Assembly (NCBI GenBank): GCA_031551755.1
Contig: JAVBNE010000009.1
Coordinates: 1 to 42,153, forward strand
DNA from: JAVBMU01 sp031551755
Lineage (GTDB): Bacteria; Actinomycetota; Actinomycetes; Actinomycetales; Cellulomonadaceae
Direction: 5' to 3'
Length of the DNA: 42,153 nt
The notes under the pieces were generated by a model that worked only from the letters and a program-made list of their open reading frames with translations, was not told the origin of the DNA and searched no databases. This document shows, in pieces, positions 1-7,234 of this stretch. Made by a program: the position numbers and the translations under genes. Within the stretch, counting starts at the first letter, position 1; every line of letters begins with the position of its first letter.

Positions 1-114
1 TGGGTCGACTGGTACAACACTCGTAGGCTTCACTCGAGCATCGGCTACATCCCACCCGCCGAGTTCGAGCAAGCCCACTACACGACCCTCAACCGAGAAC
101 CGCAACCCGCATAG
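1..114 (+). CDS. IS3-family transposase (OrfB, DDE integrase core), C-terminal fragment
   Basis: The window opens inside a reading frame that ends at TAG 112-114. The 37 visible residues contain WYNTRRLHSSIGY followed by PPAEFE, the typical C-terminal signature of IS3-family OrfB transposases, just after the last catalytic Glu region of the DDE domain. The enzyme cuts and joins IS ends. The upstream part lies outside the window, so it cannot be judged whether the element is intact. Its position next to an AT-richer duplicated gene block fits a mobile or rearranged region. Confidence 0.85.
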   Translation, partial: WVDWYNTRRLHSSIGYIPPAEFEQAHYTTLNREPQPA

Positions 115-141
115 GAGCGGCCGAAAACCTGGGGCGCTTCA
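1..141 (+). mobile_element. Right end of an IS3-like insertion sequence
   Basis: The transposase stop at 114 is followed by a short non-coding tail containing GGGGCGCTTCA, ending in CA near 141. IS3-family terminal repeats usually end ...CA. The left end is outside the window, so the terminal repeat and any target duplication cannot be confirmed. The outer boundary is an estimate. Confidence 0.45.
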
Positions 142-153
142 GGGTTTGATCAG

Positions 154-1878
154 GTGGGTGCGGGCTGGGTGCGGATGCAGGAGATCCTTGTTCATTACGG
201 TGATGAGATGAGCGAGTGTCAACGGTTGGCGGGGTTGATCCGGGGCCGGTTCGAAGACGCATACCATTCGGCGTTTTCGCTTCGGGCGCTGGTGTGTGCG
301 CAGGAACCGCAAGCTGTTGCGGCTTCACCGTCGTGGGATGTGTTGCCGCCGGTCAGTGCGGTCGAAGAGTCTCGGTCGTATTGGGGTCGGTGGTCCTCGG
401 CGCTTGAGGAGGCGGCCCAGGCTCAGGTGGCGTGGGTGCAGCTGGTTGAACGTCGCCAGGTGTTGGACGCGGAAACCGAGCACGCGTTTGGGTCGATTGA
501 CGCCGTCGAGCAGATGACCGCTGGCTTTGGGTCGGTGAGTGTCGCGACCCCAGTGTTGGCGGGGGTCGCGGTCGCGTTATGGTCGGGCAACCACGGTGCG
601 ATCAGTGCGAAGGACTTGGCCGGGCTCAAGGACGCCACCACCGTGCGTAAGGTGTGGGACACCTTGGGTGATGTGGACCGGCAACGCCTACTGACCAGTG
701 ACCCGAAGATCATGGGGAATCTCAACGGGATCCCGTTGGCATTTCGTGTTCAAGCCAACCTGAGCGCAATGCGCGCGGAATTGCGGCGGTTGCGAGTTGA
801 GCGGCAGGCTGCCCAAGAGCGACTGGATGAGTACCGTCAGCACGGGCGGTTCTCCCAACGCGTCGGCCTGATCAACGACCTCGCCGCGCTGGATACACGG
901 ATCGCGACGTACGAAAAGCTGCTGAATCCACCAAATCCGCTCGATAAGAGCTTGCTGTGGTACGACCAGAACGGAGACGAAAACTATCGCGGCTCGGCGC
1001 ACGTGGTGGTGTTCGATCCCGACCATGAGGCAATCGGAATCTATCACGGGGCCTACGATGCGAAGGGCGACATTCCGGCGTGGATGGATAATGTCGTCGT
1101 CCACGTCCCGGGCACGGGCACGAACATCGACAAGTTCTATAACCCCAACGCCCGCGCTACCGAGATGTACATAGCGGCACACGACAAAAGGTACTGGGAT
1201 GGTGAGGTAGATTCATCAAGAACTGCAGTTGTGGTGTGGGCTGGCGGGGAGCTTCCGCAGCTCCTGGATGCCGCGGATGCACGGTTCTCGCGTGACCTGG
1301 CACCGATGCTCCGCGACTTCACCGCTGCGATCGATCTGCATAAAGACTCGACGCTTACGGTGACAGGCCATTCCTATGGTGGTACCGTGGTTTCGATGGC
1401 GGAGAAATCAGGCTTGCGTGCCGACAGAATCCTCTACGTGTCCTCCGCGGGGCTGGGCAACGACGTCAAGTCGATTTCCGAGTTCCCATACACGTCGAAG
1501 GTGCCGCACTATTCTTTGATGGCACGCAACGATCCGATCGTCGGATACATCCAAGACGCTGACCTAGGCGAGCTCGGCCACGGCAAGTCGCCGCTAGATG
1601 CCGGCGGTGTGATCCGCCTCGAAACCGGGTTTATAAATACCGAGCAACCGGAACTCGGCCACCTCGAAGACAATTCTGGGCCGCATTCCACGGTCTATAA
1701 CAAGAAGTCGACCTCCTTCCGGAACATCGTGAACGTCCTGATTGGCGGCCGAGTGGAAACGTGGGCACCCGACGAACGCGTGAACATCGAACTGCGAGGC
1801 GGCGCGGATCACGCGTACAGTTGGATCGATGGAGTTGACACAGACGACTACACGCCCCACTACATAAAGGTCAAATGA
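154..1878 (+). CDS. DUF1023-type alpha/beta hydrolase with coiled-coil N-terminus
   Basis: The product is 574 aa from GTG 154; ATG 175 is an equally plausible start (567 aa), and neither has a strong ribosome site. The first ~110 residues are helical with WXG100-like character, including a YWGRW segment. Residues ~175-200 carry the family hallmark IMGNLNGIPLAFRVQANL (usual form IGNLDGIP..RD.AN), followed by a charged coiled coil. The hydrolase domain has the nucleophile elbow GHSYGG with Ser407. A C-terminal block (SFRNIVNVLIGGRVETW...) is repeated in fragments downstream. No signal peptide is seen. Members of this actinobacterial family are putative lipases/esterases, some exported by type VII-like systems, but the substrate is unknown. 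The stop overlaps the next gene (ATGA), so the two are translationally coupled. A role as a secreted effector is inference. Confidence 0.8.
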   Translation: MGAGWVRMQEILVHYGDEMSECQRLAGLIRGRFEDAYHSAFSLRALVCAQEPQAVAASPSWDVLPPVSAVEESRSYWGRWSSALEEAAQAQVAWVQLVERRQVLDAETEHAFGSIDAVEQMTAGFGSVSVATPVLAGVAVALWSGNHGAISAKDLAGLKDATTVRKVWDTLGDVDRQRLLTSDPKIMGNLNGIPLAFRVQANLSAMRAELRRLRVERQAAQERLDEYRQHGRFSQRVGLINDLAALDTRIATYEKLLNPPNPLDKSLLWYDQNGDENYRGSAHVVVFDPDHEAIGIYHGAYDAKGDIPAWMDNVVVHVPGTGTNIDKFYNPNARATEMYIAAHDKRYWDGEVDSSRTAVVVWAGGELPQLLDAADARFSRDLAPMLRDFTAAIDLHKDSTLTVTGHSYGGTVVSMAEKSGLRADRILYVSSAGLGNDVKSISEFPYTSKVPHYSLMARNDPIVGYIQDADLGELGHGKSPLDAGGVIRLETGFINTEQPELGHLEDNSGPHSTVYNKKSTSFRNIVNVLIGGRVETWAPDERVNIELRGGADHAYSWIDGVDTDDYTPHYIKVK

Positions 1879-2396
1879 TGCGACGGCTTTTCTCCCAGAG
1901 AGTCCTAGAAAAGACGGTAGGCGGTCTCGTGCTTACAGTTGTCGCGGTAGCGACGGGGCTCCTAAGTTCTTCCTGCTCACGAGGAGATTATGTGACTATG
2001 GAGCAGCTCAAGACGCAATCTCAGGAGATCGGAGACATTCTTCTGGCTTCCATTGTTGACCTCAAAACAAAGAACCCACCGGGGTTTGGTCTCACGGAGG
2101 ATGAAGGGAGTCCGGACTTTTTCGGTCGCGGCGACCCGCCTCGTTGGTGGGACGGCAGCATAGTGTTTTCACTAGCCCCGGAAGAATCCCGAACAACCAA
2201 AGAGGCAGCCGAGCTCATGGCCGCAGCTCTAGAAAAGGACGGTTGGATAGGCGGCCCAGGCAAAGGGCGTGACTATTTCTATTATACAAAAACCGACAAA
2301 TACGGCTCTTGGAGTGCAGACATCAGTTATACAACCGACCCACTGCCTCAGGCGCAGAGAGTAAACGTTGATATCACAAGCCCCTACGCCAGCTGA
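1875..2396 (+). CDS. Predicted lipoprotein, paralogue 1 of 3 (possible immunity protein)
   Basis: A 173-aa protein with a basic start, a hydrophobic segment and the lipobox LSSSC (Cys ~34), followed by SRGDYVTMEQL. It is predicted to be lipid-anchored on the outer face of the membrane. Shared with its two paralogues are VTMEQL, the block GSPDFFGRGDPPRWW, EEAAxLMAAALExDGW, the tyrosine-rich YFYY, and an ITSP-type end. The start ATG 1875 overlaps the hydrolase stop. Base use is AT-richer than in neighbouring housekeeping genes, which suggests acquisition. I do not recognise a named family. An immunity or accessory role for the upstream hydrolase is inferred only from coupling and duplication. 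Confidence 0.8.
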   Translation: MMRRLFSQRVLEKTVGGLVLTVVAVATGLLSSSCSRGDYVTMEQLKTQSQEIGDILLASIVDLKTKNPPGFGLTEDEGSPDFFGRGDPPRWWDGSIVFSLAPEESRTTKEAAELMAAALEKDGWIGGPGKGRDYFYYTKTDKYGSWSADISYTTDPLPQAQRVNVDITSPYAS

Positions 2397-2524
2397 CAAC
2401 GGCCGTAGGGAACGGTGTCCCCAACACCGGCTCAGGCCGATGCGGCCATTTGCGGCGCCGTGACCACGTGTTCGACGATATCGCTGGTCACCGAGACAAT
2501 CAGCCGGTGGCCCACACGCTGGTC

Positions 2525-2780
2525 ATCGCTGCACGACGAATAGTACTGGGATGGTGACATACGTTCATTGAGGACTGCGGTGGTTGTGTGGGCTGGAAGG
2601 GAGCGTCCGCAGCTCCTTAGACGCGGCGCGTTCCGGAACATCGTCAACGTGCTTATCGGCGGCCGAGTCGAGACGTGGGCACCCGATGTGCGAATCGACA
2701 TGGAATTGCGTGGTGGCGCCGACCACGCCTACACCTGGATCGACGGAGTCGACGCAGACAACTACACCCCCACTTTATAG
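2525..2780 (+). pseudogene. Remnant of the DUF1023 hydrolase 3' end (copy 2)
   Basis: This stretch resembles the intact hydrolase in two pieces joined by an internal deletion. Around 2545-2620 it matches the YWDGE...RTAVVVWAG region. It then jumps directly to FRNIVNVLIGGRVETW and continues to the C-terminus. Near the end one base is missing relative to the intact gene, so the frame stops early at TAG 2778-2780. Without the indel it would end in TAA overlapping the next ATG, as in the other copies. There is no start codon context and no catalytic region, so it is a non-functional remnant. Confidence 0.8.
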
Positions 2781-2790
2781 AGGTCAAGTA

Positions 2791-3303
2791 ATGTCGAAAC
2801 TACTGGATGCCTGGGGGAGACAATTTACCTTGATCCTGGCGGCCTTGATGGTCGTAATCTCCGGGCTTCTTCTATCTGCTTGCTCGCGAGGAGAAAAAGT
2901 GACGATGGAACAACTCGAGGTCAGATCAGAGGAAATCGGCGCCCTGCTTCTTGACTCAATCAGTGATATCGAAACCAATGACCCGCCAGGGTTTGGCCTG
3001 CATGAGGACGACGAGAGTCCAGATTTCTTTGGCCGTCGTAGCTCGTCGCGCTGGTGGGTGGGCAGCATAGTGACGTCGCTCGCTCCAGAGGAGTCCGCGA
3101 CTACGTTAGAGACAGCTTTACTTATGACGAAGGCCCTGGAGGGCGACGGATGGTCAGATGTAATTGGACAGGGGCAAAGGTACTTCTATTACGAAAAAGT
3201 CGACGAGTTGGGGTGCTGGACCGTTCTTATTAGCTACACAACGGAGCCCCCGCCCGAGGCACAGAGAATCATGGTTGATGTGACTAGCCCTCACACTAGC
3301 TAA
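2791..3303 (+). CDS. Predicted lipoprotein, paralogue 2 of 3
   Basis: A 170-aa protein with a signal segment and the lipobox LSAC (Cys ~31), then SRGEKVTMEQLEVRSEEIG. It keeps the family blocks: ESPDFFGR, RWWVGS, LAPEES, GDGW, YFYY, and a final VDVTSPHTS. ATG 2791 is chosen because it aligns with the paralogues' starts; the longer open frame upstream runs through the hydrolase remnant. It is more diverged than copies 1 and 3 (GRRSSSRWW replaces GRGDPPxWW; ETALLMTKALE replaces EAAxLMAAALE). The function is unknown; see the first paralogue for the context argument. Confidence 0.75.
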   Translation: MSKLLDAWGRQFTLILAALMVVISGLLLSACSRGEKVTMEQLEVRSEEIGALLLDSISDIETNDPPGFGLHEDDESPDFFGRRSSSRWWVGSIVTSLAPEESATTLETALLMTKALEGDGWSDVIGQGQRYFYYEKVDELGCWTVLISYTTEPPPEAQRIMVDVTSPHTS

Positions 3304-3343
3304 CAACGATCCGCCATCGCGCCCTATCACCAGCTCCGGTCAG

Positions 3344-3499
3344 AACATCGTGAGCGTCCAGATTGGCGGCCGAGTCGAGACGTGGGCACCCGACGAACGC
3401 GTGAACATCGAACTACGAGGCGGCGCGGATCACGCGTACAGCTGGATAGACGGAGTTGACGCAGACGACTACAAACCCCACTACATCGAGGTCAAATGA
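3344..3499 (+). pseudogene. Remnant of the DUF1023 hydrolase 3' end (copy 3)
   Basis: Fifty-one codons match the last 51 residues of the intact hydrolase almost exactly (NIVSVQIGGRVETWAP... to ...HYIEVK) and end in TGA 3497-3499, overlapping the next ATG in the same ATGA arrangement. No start codon or upstream domain is present. The preserved frame and junction show that the third lipoprotein gene was duplicated together with the end of the hydrolase gene. Confidence 0.8.
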
Positions 3500-4020
3500 G
3501 CCGACGAAAGTTCGATACACGGAAACCCTCCTGGGGGGTGCGGAATGCCCTCGCCTTGCTGATTGTCGCGGCAATGGTCGGTCTTGGTTCAGCCTGCGGA
3601 GGAGAAAATAGGGTTTCGATGGAACAACTAGACGTTCGATCTCAAGATATTGGAAACCTGCTTGTCGCTTCGGTGGATGATCTAAGAACTATTAGCCGGC
3701 CTACGATTGGTATCGCTGAAGACGTCGGGAGCCCCGACTTCTTTGGCCGGGGAGACCCGCCACAATGGTGGTCAGGGACTATCACTGCCCAACTCGCGCC
3801 TGACGAGCCGACGACAACTGAAGAGGCCGCAAAGCTCATGGCGGCGGCACTCGAAGACGACGGATGGTCAGGTGGCCGCAGCGGCGATCGGAATAACTTC
3901 CACTATGACAAGTCCGATGACTATGGGCGTTGGACAGTCAGCATTACCTACACTACTGAACAACCACCGCCTGCAGCGCGAAGAGTCGACGCCTACCTCA
4001 TCAGCCCGCACGCCAGCTGA
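3496..4020 (+). CDS. Predicted lipoprotein, paralogue 3 of 3
   Basis: A 174-aa protein with a signal segment and lipobox-like GSAC (Cys ~34), then GGENRVSMEQLDVRSQDIGNLL. The central block GSPDFFGRGDPPQWWSG and EEAAKLMAAALEDDGWSGG are very close to paralogue 1. The start ATG 3496 overlaps the hydrolase remnant's stop. It is an intact reading frame despite having lost its full-length partner gene, so it may be a maintained orphan immunity-like protein. That function is inferred. No named family is recognised. Confidence 0.78.
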   Translation: MSRRKFDTRKPSWGVRNALALLIVAAMVGLGSACGGENRVSMEQLDVRSQDIGNLLVASVDDLRTISRPTIGIAEDVGSPDFFGRGDPPQWWSGTITAQLAPDEPTTTEEAAKLMAAALEDDGWSGGRSGDRNNFHYDKSDDYGRWTVSITYTTEQPPPAARRVDAYLISPHAS

Positions 4021-4090
4021 CAACGGCCGGAGGCAATAGTGCACCAACGCGGGCTCAGGTCGGGACGGTGCTCCGTGGCGCGGTCACCAC

Positions 4091-5026
4091 TCACAACACC
4101 AGCACGACCTTGCCCCGCACGTGGCGGCCGGCGACCAGCGCCAATGCCTCGTGTGCCCGTGGCAGCGGGAAGCGGGCCGCGATGTTGAGGTGCAGCAGAC
4201 CGGTGTCGGCCAGGCTGATGACCTCATCCAGCGCGCCGGGGTGGTCGCGCTTCTCGGTGATACCCGCCGCCTGCGACTGCTCACTACCCACCACGGTGAC
4301 CGCTCGGCGATGAGGTCCTTGGAGACCGGTGGGATCAGTCTCGGAGTCGATCAGGGCGACCATGGCGGCCACCGTCTCCCGGCTGCCCACCAGATCGAGA
4401 GCAGCGGTGACGTCGTTGAGCCCGTCCGGAAGTGCCAACACATGGTCGATCAGCCCGGGGCCATAGGGAACGGGCACGGCTCCGAGCCAACGGACGTACT
4501 CGGCATTGCGCGGTGAGGCGGTGCCGATCACCCGCGCCCCCATGGCGACGGCGATCTGCACGGCAGCGGAGCCGACCCCACCGCTGGCTCCCTGGATCAG
4601 CACGCCATCGCGCGGCCCGATGCCGAGCTGGGAGAGTGCGGAGTAGGCGGTCGCGGCAGCGATGGGGAGGACGGCGGCCTGCTCGAAGTCGACGGCCGCA
4701 GGTTTGCGGCGGACCCGATCGATGTGCACGATCGCCCGTTCACGCTGGGCACCAGCGCCATGCCAGAGCACGGCGTCGCCCGGCCAGAACCCGGTGACGT
4801 CCTCGCCGATCTCCTCGATTACGCCGGCCGCCTCAAAACCGAGCACCCCAGGTAGCCGGTCCTGCCGGCTGAATCCGCCAGCGAGCTGCTTGACGTCGGC
4901 GGGGTTGACGCCGACCGCACGGTTGGCGATGAGCACCTGGTGGGGGCCGGGCGTCGGAACGTCTTCGTCGGCTAGGCGCAACACACTCGGGTCGCCGAAG
5001 TCGTCGTAGCACACCACCGCACTCAC
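4091..5026 (-). CDS. Medium-chain dehydrogenase/reductase, quinone oxidoreductase-like
   Basis: A 311-aa protein of the MDR superfamily. An N-terminal GroES-like part (VNPADVKQLAGGF, GFEAAGVIEEIG) is followed by a Rossmann fold with the nucleotide-binding loop GASGGVGSAAVQIA at about 145-160. It lacks the Cys/His cluster for a structural zinc, which fits the NADPH-dependent quinone/enone reductase branch rather than zinc alcohol dehydrogenases. GTG 5026 is supported by AGGAGG at 5033-5038. It is monocistronic and convergent with the lipoprotein cluster. The substrate is unknown. Confidence 0.85.
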   Translation of the reverse strand: MSAVVCYDDFGDPSVLRLADEDVPTPGPHQVLIANRAVGVNPADVKQLAGGFSRQDRLPGVLGFEAAGVIEEIGEDVTGFWPGDAVLWHGAGAQRERAIVHIDRVRRKPAAVDFEQAAVLPIAAATAYSALSQLGIGPRDGVLIQGASGGVGSAAVQIAVAMGARVIGTASPRNAEYVRWLGAVPVPYGPGLIDHVLALPDGLNDVTAALDLVGSRETVAAMVALIDSETDPTGLQGPHRRAVTVVGSEQSQAAGITEKRDHPGALDEVISLADTGLLHLNIAARFPLPRAHEALALVAGRHVRGKVVLVL

Positions 5027-5269
5027 GAACGCCTCCTACTGACCGGGCCGAGGATGGTTGTGTTCCACTCTCGCATTGATTACGCGTTATGTCGTGTAAC
5101 CACGCGGTGTCTGGTTCGCGGGTGTGTTCGGTGGGGGACGTCTGGTTTACCGCGTCACCCGTCACGACCGGTGCCGTTGGTGAAGTAGCCCGGAGAGCGC
5201 AGGGTTCGCGACGGCGCCGGCCGGGCCTATCCTGAACGTCTACATGTCTTACAGAGATGAGGGTGGATC

Positions 5270-5545
5270 ATGACGGTCACCATTCGATTGTCCAAGGATG
5301 AGGAAGCGCGGTTGACCGCGTTGGCGGAGCGGACCGGGCGCACCAAGTCGTTCTATGTGCGCACCGCCGTACGCGAGTATCTGGAAGACCTTGAGGATGC
5401 TTTCGCGGCGGACGAGGCTCTCCGTGCGTTCGAGGCCGGCGGACGCAAGGCTCGGCCGGCCGCCGAGCTCATTAAGGATCTGGGCATCACCGACGCCGAG
5501 TGGGGTCAGGCTGAACATGAGCTCCGCGAGGCAGGCGCGTGGTGA
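5270..5545 (+). CDS. Ribbon-helix-helix antitoxin (RelB-like)
   Basis: A 91-aa protein. The N-terminal strand TVTIRLSKDEEARL and the following helices (AERTGRTKSFYVRTAVREYL) form a ribbon-helix-helix DNA-binding fold. The acidic C-terminal half should wrap around the toxin. The ATG has GAGGGTGG upstream. The stop overlaps the toxin start (GTGA), the usual antitoxin-first order. The pair probably represses its own promoter. Confidence 0.85.
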   Translation: MTVTIRLSKDEEARLTALAERTGRTKSFYVRTAVREYLEDLEDAFAADEALRAFEAGGRKARPAAELIKDLGITDAEWGQAEHELREAGAW

Positions 5546-5811
5546 GCCAACCCGAATGGCGATTGCTCACCACTCCTGAGTTCGACCGGGCGATACGCCG
5601 TCTCGACCGCCCCACGGCCGTCCGGATACTGCGCTACCTCACCCGTGTGGTGGCACTGCCCGACCCGCGCACCCGCGGCAAAGGGCTCACCGCAGACCGC
5701 TCTGGACAGTGGCGATACCGGATCGGTGACTACCGCGTCCTTGTTGAGATCCAGGATGGCCAGGTCACGGTTCTGGCTTTGACCGTCGGGCATCGCTCCG
5801 AGGTGTACTAG
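5542..5811 (+). CDS. RelE/ParE-superfamily toxin
   Basis: An 89-aa protein with the compact RelE fold: FDRAIRRLDRPTAVRILRYL helices, KGLTADRSGQWRYRIGDYRVLVEI strands and a C-terminal HRSEVY. The basic residues in WRYRIGDYR and the final Arg/Tyr match positions used by RelE toxins for ribosome-dependent mRNA cleavage. GTG 5542 is chosen because it overlaps the antitoxin TGA; GTG 5539 is also possible. Together with the upstream gene it forms a type II toxin-antitoxin module. Confidence 0.88.
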   Translation: MSQPEWRLLTTPEFDRAIRRLDRPTAVRILRYLTRVVALPDPRTRGKGLTADRSGQWRYRIGDYRVLVEIQDGQVTVLALTVGHRSEVY

Positions 5812-5887
5812 CTGCACGTGGCGCCCTCCACGAACCGAACGCCACCGAGAACTTTGTTTGCGTTCCGTTCCAACCGAGTCCCCAACT

Positions 5888-6601
5888 ATGGTGTTGGTCG
5901 TGCCCCCCACTCCCGCGCCGCTGATTCGCGGTGCACTGCGCGCCTCCCGCGCGACTCGTGCCGCACGCATCCCGGTTTGTGGCGTGGCCGGTGCGCGCCC
6001 TCACCCGGCCCCCGGCGCCGCCGTCGTGCGCGTCGTCCTGGCCGCCCTGCTGGCCACCGCGCTCGGTCTCGTGGCGGCACCGGCGAGTGCCCACGACGAG
6101 TTGCTGTCCAGCGACCCGGCCGATGGTGCGGTGCTGACCAATCCGCCTGGTGCGATCACGCTGCTGTTCAGCGACCCGCCGCTCGACGTCGGGAACCAGG
6201 TGATCCTGCGGAACTCGGCGAAGGAGACGGTGGCCCAGGGGGAGCCCACCATCGAAGGCAACGCGGTCCGGCTCCCGATCACCGAGCAGTTGCCCGACGG
6301 CGCCTATACGGTGTCCTGGCGGGTCGTCTCCGGTGATGGGCACCCGATCGAGGGGGCATTCACCTTCTCCGTGGGGACGGTCACGTCCCCGTCGGCGGCA
6401 ACCTCGCAGACCGTCGGGGCCACCGGAGCCGCCAACCCGGCCGAGGGATCGTCCGGAGAGAAAGACTCCTCGTCGCCTGTGCCGTGGGTCATCGGCGGCG
6501 GCGTCATCGTGGCTGTGGTCCTCATCGGCGTCGTGTTGTTGCGTCGCCGGTCAGGTGCCGGACCGGCTGCTGCCAGTGGGGGCCTGGGGCAGGACAACTA
6601 A
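5888..6601 (+). CDS. CopC-domain copper-binding protein, membrane-anchored
   Basis: An export signal ends in APASA, and the mature protein starts HDELLSSDPADGA. An N-terminal His is the first copper ligand in CopC proteins. The CopC beta-sandwich continues through ITLLFSDPPLDVG and the end block SGDGHPIEGAFTFSV, whose Asp and His are the other usual ligands. A Thr/Ser/Ala linker and one C-terminal membrane helix (VIGGGVIVAVVLIGVVLL) with RRR anchor it outside the membrane. The start is uncertain: ATG 5888 gives an unusually long leader, while GTG 6026 gives a normal signal peptide. It is the first gene of a copper-handling operon. Confidence 0.82.
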   Translation: MVLVVPPTPAPLIRGALRASRATRAARIPVCGVAGARPHPAPGAAVVRVVLAALLATALGLVAAPASAHDELLSSDPADGAVLTNPPGAITLLFSDPPLDVGNQVILRNSAKETVAQGEPTIEGNAVRLPITEQLPDGAYTVSWRVVSGDGHPIEGAFTFSVGTVTSPSAATSQTVGATGAANPAEGSSGEKDSSSPVPWVIGGGVIVAVVLIGVVLLRRRSGAGPAAASGGLGQDN

Positions 6602-6622
6602 CCGCTAGTAAAGGAAACATAG

Positions 6623-7234
6623 ATGCGTCTTCGTAACCGTGGCCTCGCCGTCGCTGCCGTCGCCGCCCTGGCCCTGACCCTCGGCGCCTGTTCGGATTCG
6701 GGCTCCGATGCCCCCAGCGGGTCGGGCACCAGCTCCGGCGCGCACAGCGGCCTGTCCGCCACCGACGCCTGGGTCAAAGCCGCCGACTCAGGAATGACCG
6801 CCGCCTTCGGCACCCTGACCAACAACGGCTCCACGGACGTGACCGTAGTGGGTGCCACCAGTGACCTGTCGCCGGTCGAGATCCACGAGATGGCCATGGC
6901 CGACGGCAAGATGGTGATGCGGCAGAAGGAGGGCGGCGTCAAGGTGCCGGCCGGTGGGTCGGTGACCTTCGAACCCGGTGGCGAACACCTCATGCTCATG
7001 GACCTGTCCGCCCCGGTCAAGGCCGGCGGGGAGTACCCGATCACACTCGAACTCTCAGACGGTTCCACGCTCAAGATGATGGCCGCGGGCCGGACCTACT
7101 CCGGAGCCAAGGAGGACTACCAGGGCGACTCCGGGACCGAGACCAGCGGGTCCATGGAATCCAGCGGGTCCATGGAGACGAGCGGCGCCACCGAGACCGA
7201 AGGACCCGCCGCGTCGAGTACCTCCCATGGGTGA
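6623..7234 (+). CDS. PCuAC-type periplasmic copper chaperone lipoprotein (ECuC-like)
   Basis: A 203-aa lipoprotein with lipobox LGAC (Cys23), a Ser/Gly linker and a PCuAC domain. Copper(I) ligands are visible as His88, Met99, His122 and Met124, close to the family pattern HX10MX21HXM, here with 22 spacing residues. AAGGAAAC precedes ATG 6623. The C-terminal ~35 residues are a Ser/Gly/Thr/Glu repeat tail with no predicted fold. It overlaps the peroxidase gene. In Streptomyces lividans the homologous ECuC passes copper between extracytoplasmic proteins in the dtpA cluster. Confidence 0.88.
   Translation: MRLRNRGLAVAAVAALALTLGACSDSGSDAPSGSGTSSGAHSGLSATDAWVKAADSGMTAAFGTLTNNGSTDVTVVGATSDLSPVEIHEMAMADGKMVMRQKEGGVKVPAGGSVTFEPGGEHLMLMDLSAPVKAGGEYPITLELSDGSTLKMMAAGRTYSGAKEDYQGDSGTETSGSMESSGSMETSGATETEGPAASSTSHG
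7143..7176 (+). repeat. Two 18-nt tandem repeats in the chaperone tail
   Basis: CCAGCGGGTCCATGGA occurs at 7143-7158 and 7161-7176, encoding the repeated SGSME motif of the chaperone's low-complexity tail. The repeat keeps the reading frame, so copy-number change would only lengthen or shorten the tail. Confidence 0.85.

Larger units (their letters stand above)
1724..4070 (+). repeat. Three tandem copies of a hydrolase-tail / lipoprotein cassette
   Basis: Each unit has the hydrolase C-terminal coding block, then a lipoprotein gene. Units begin near 1724, 2636 and 3342. Similarity continues past the lipoprotein stop: the sequence after gene 1 (CAGCTGACAACGGCCG, then GGCTCAGG) recurs after gene 3 at about 4014-4060. 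Copies are diverged rather than identical, so the duplication is not recent. Confidence 0.75.

Noticed and set aside
2432..2530. Small minus-strand frame (…HRLIVSVTSDIVEHVV…) as a separate gene
   Set aside because: It has no start context or recognised family, and it overlaps the decayed hydrolase remnant region. It may be debris of another element.
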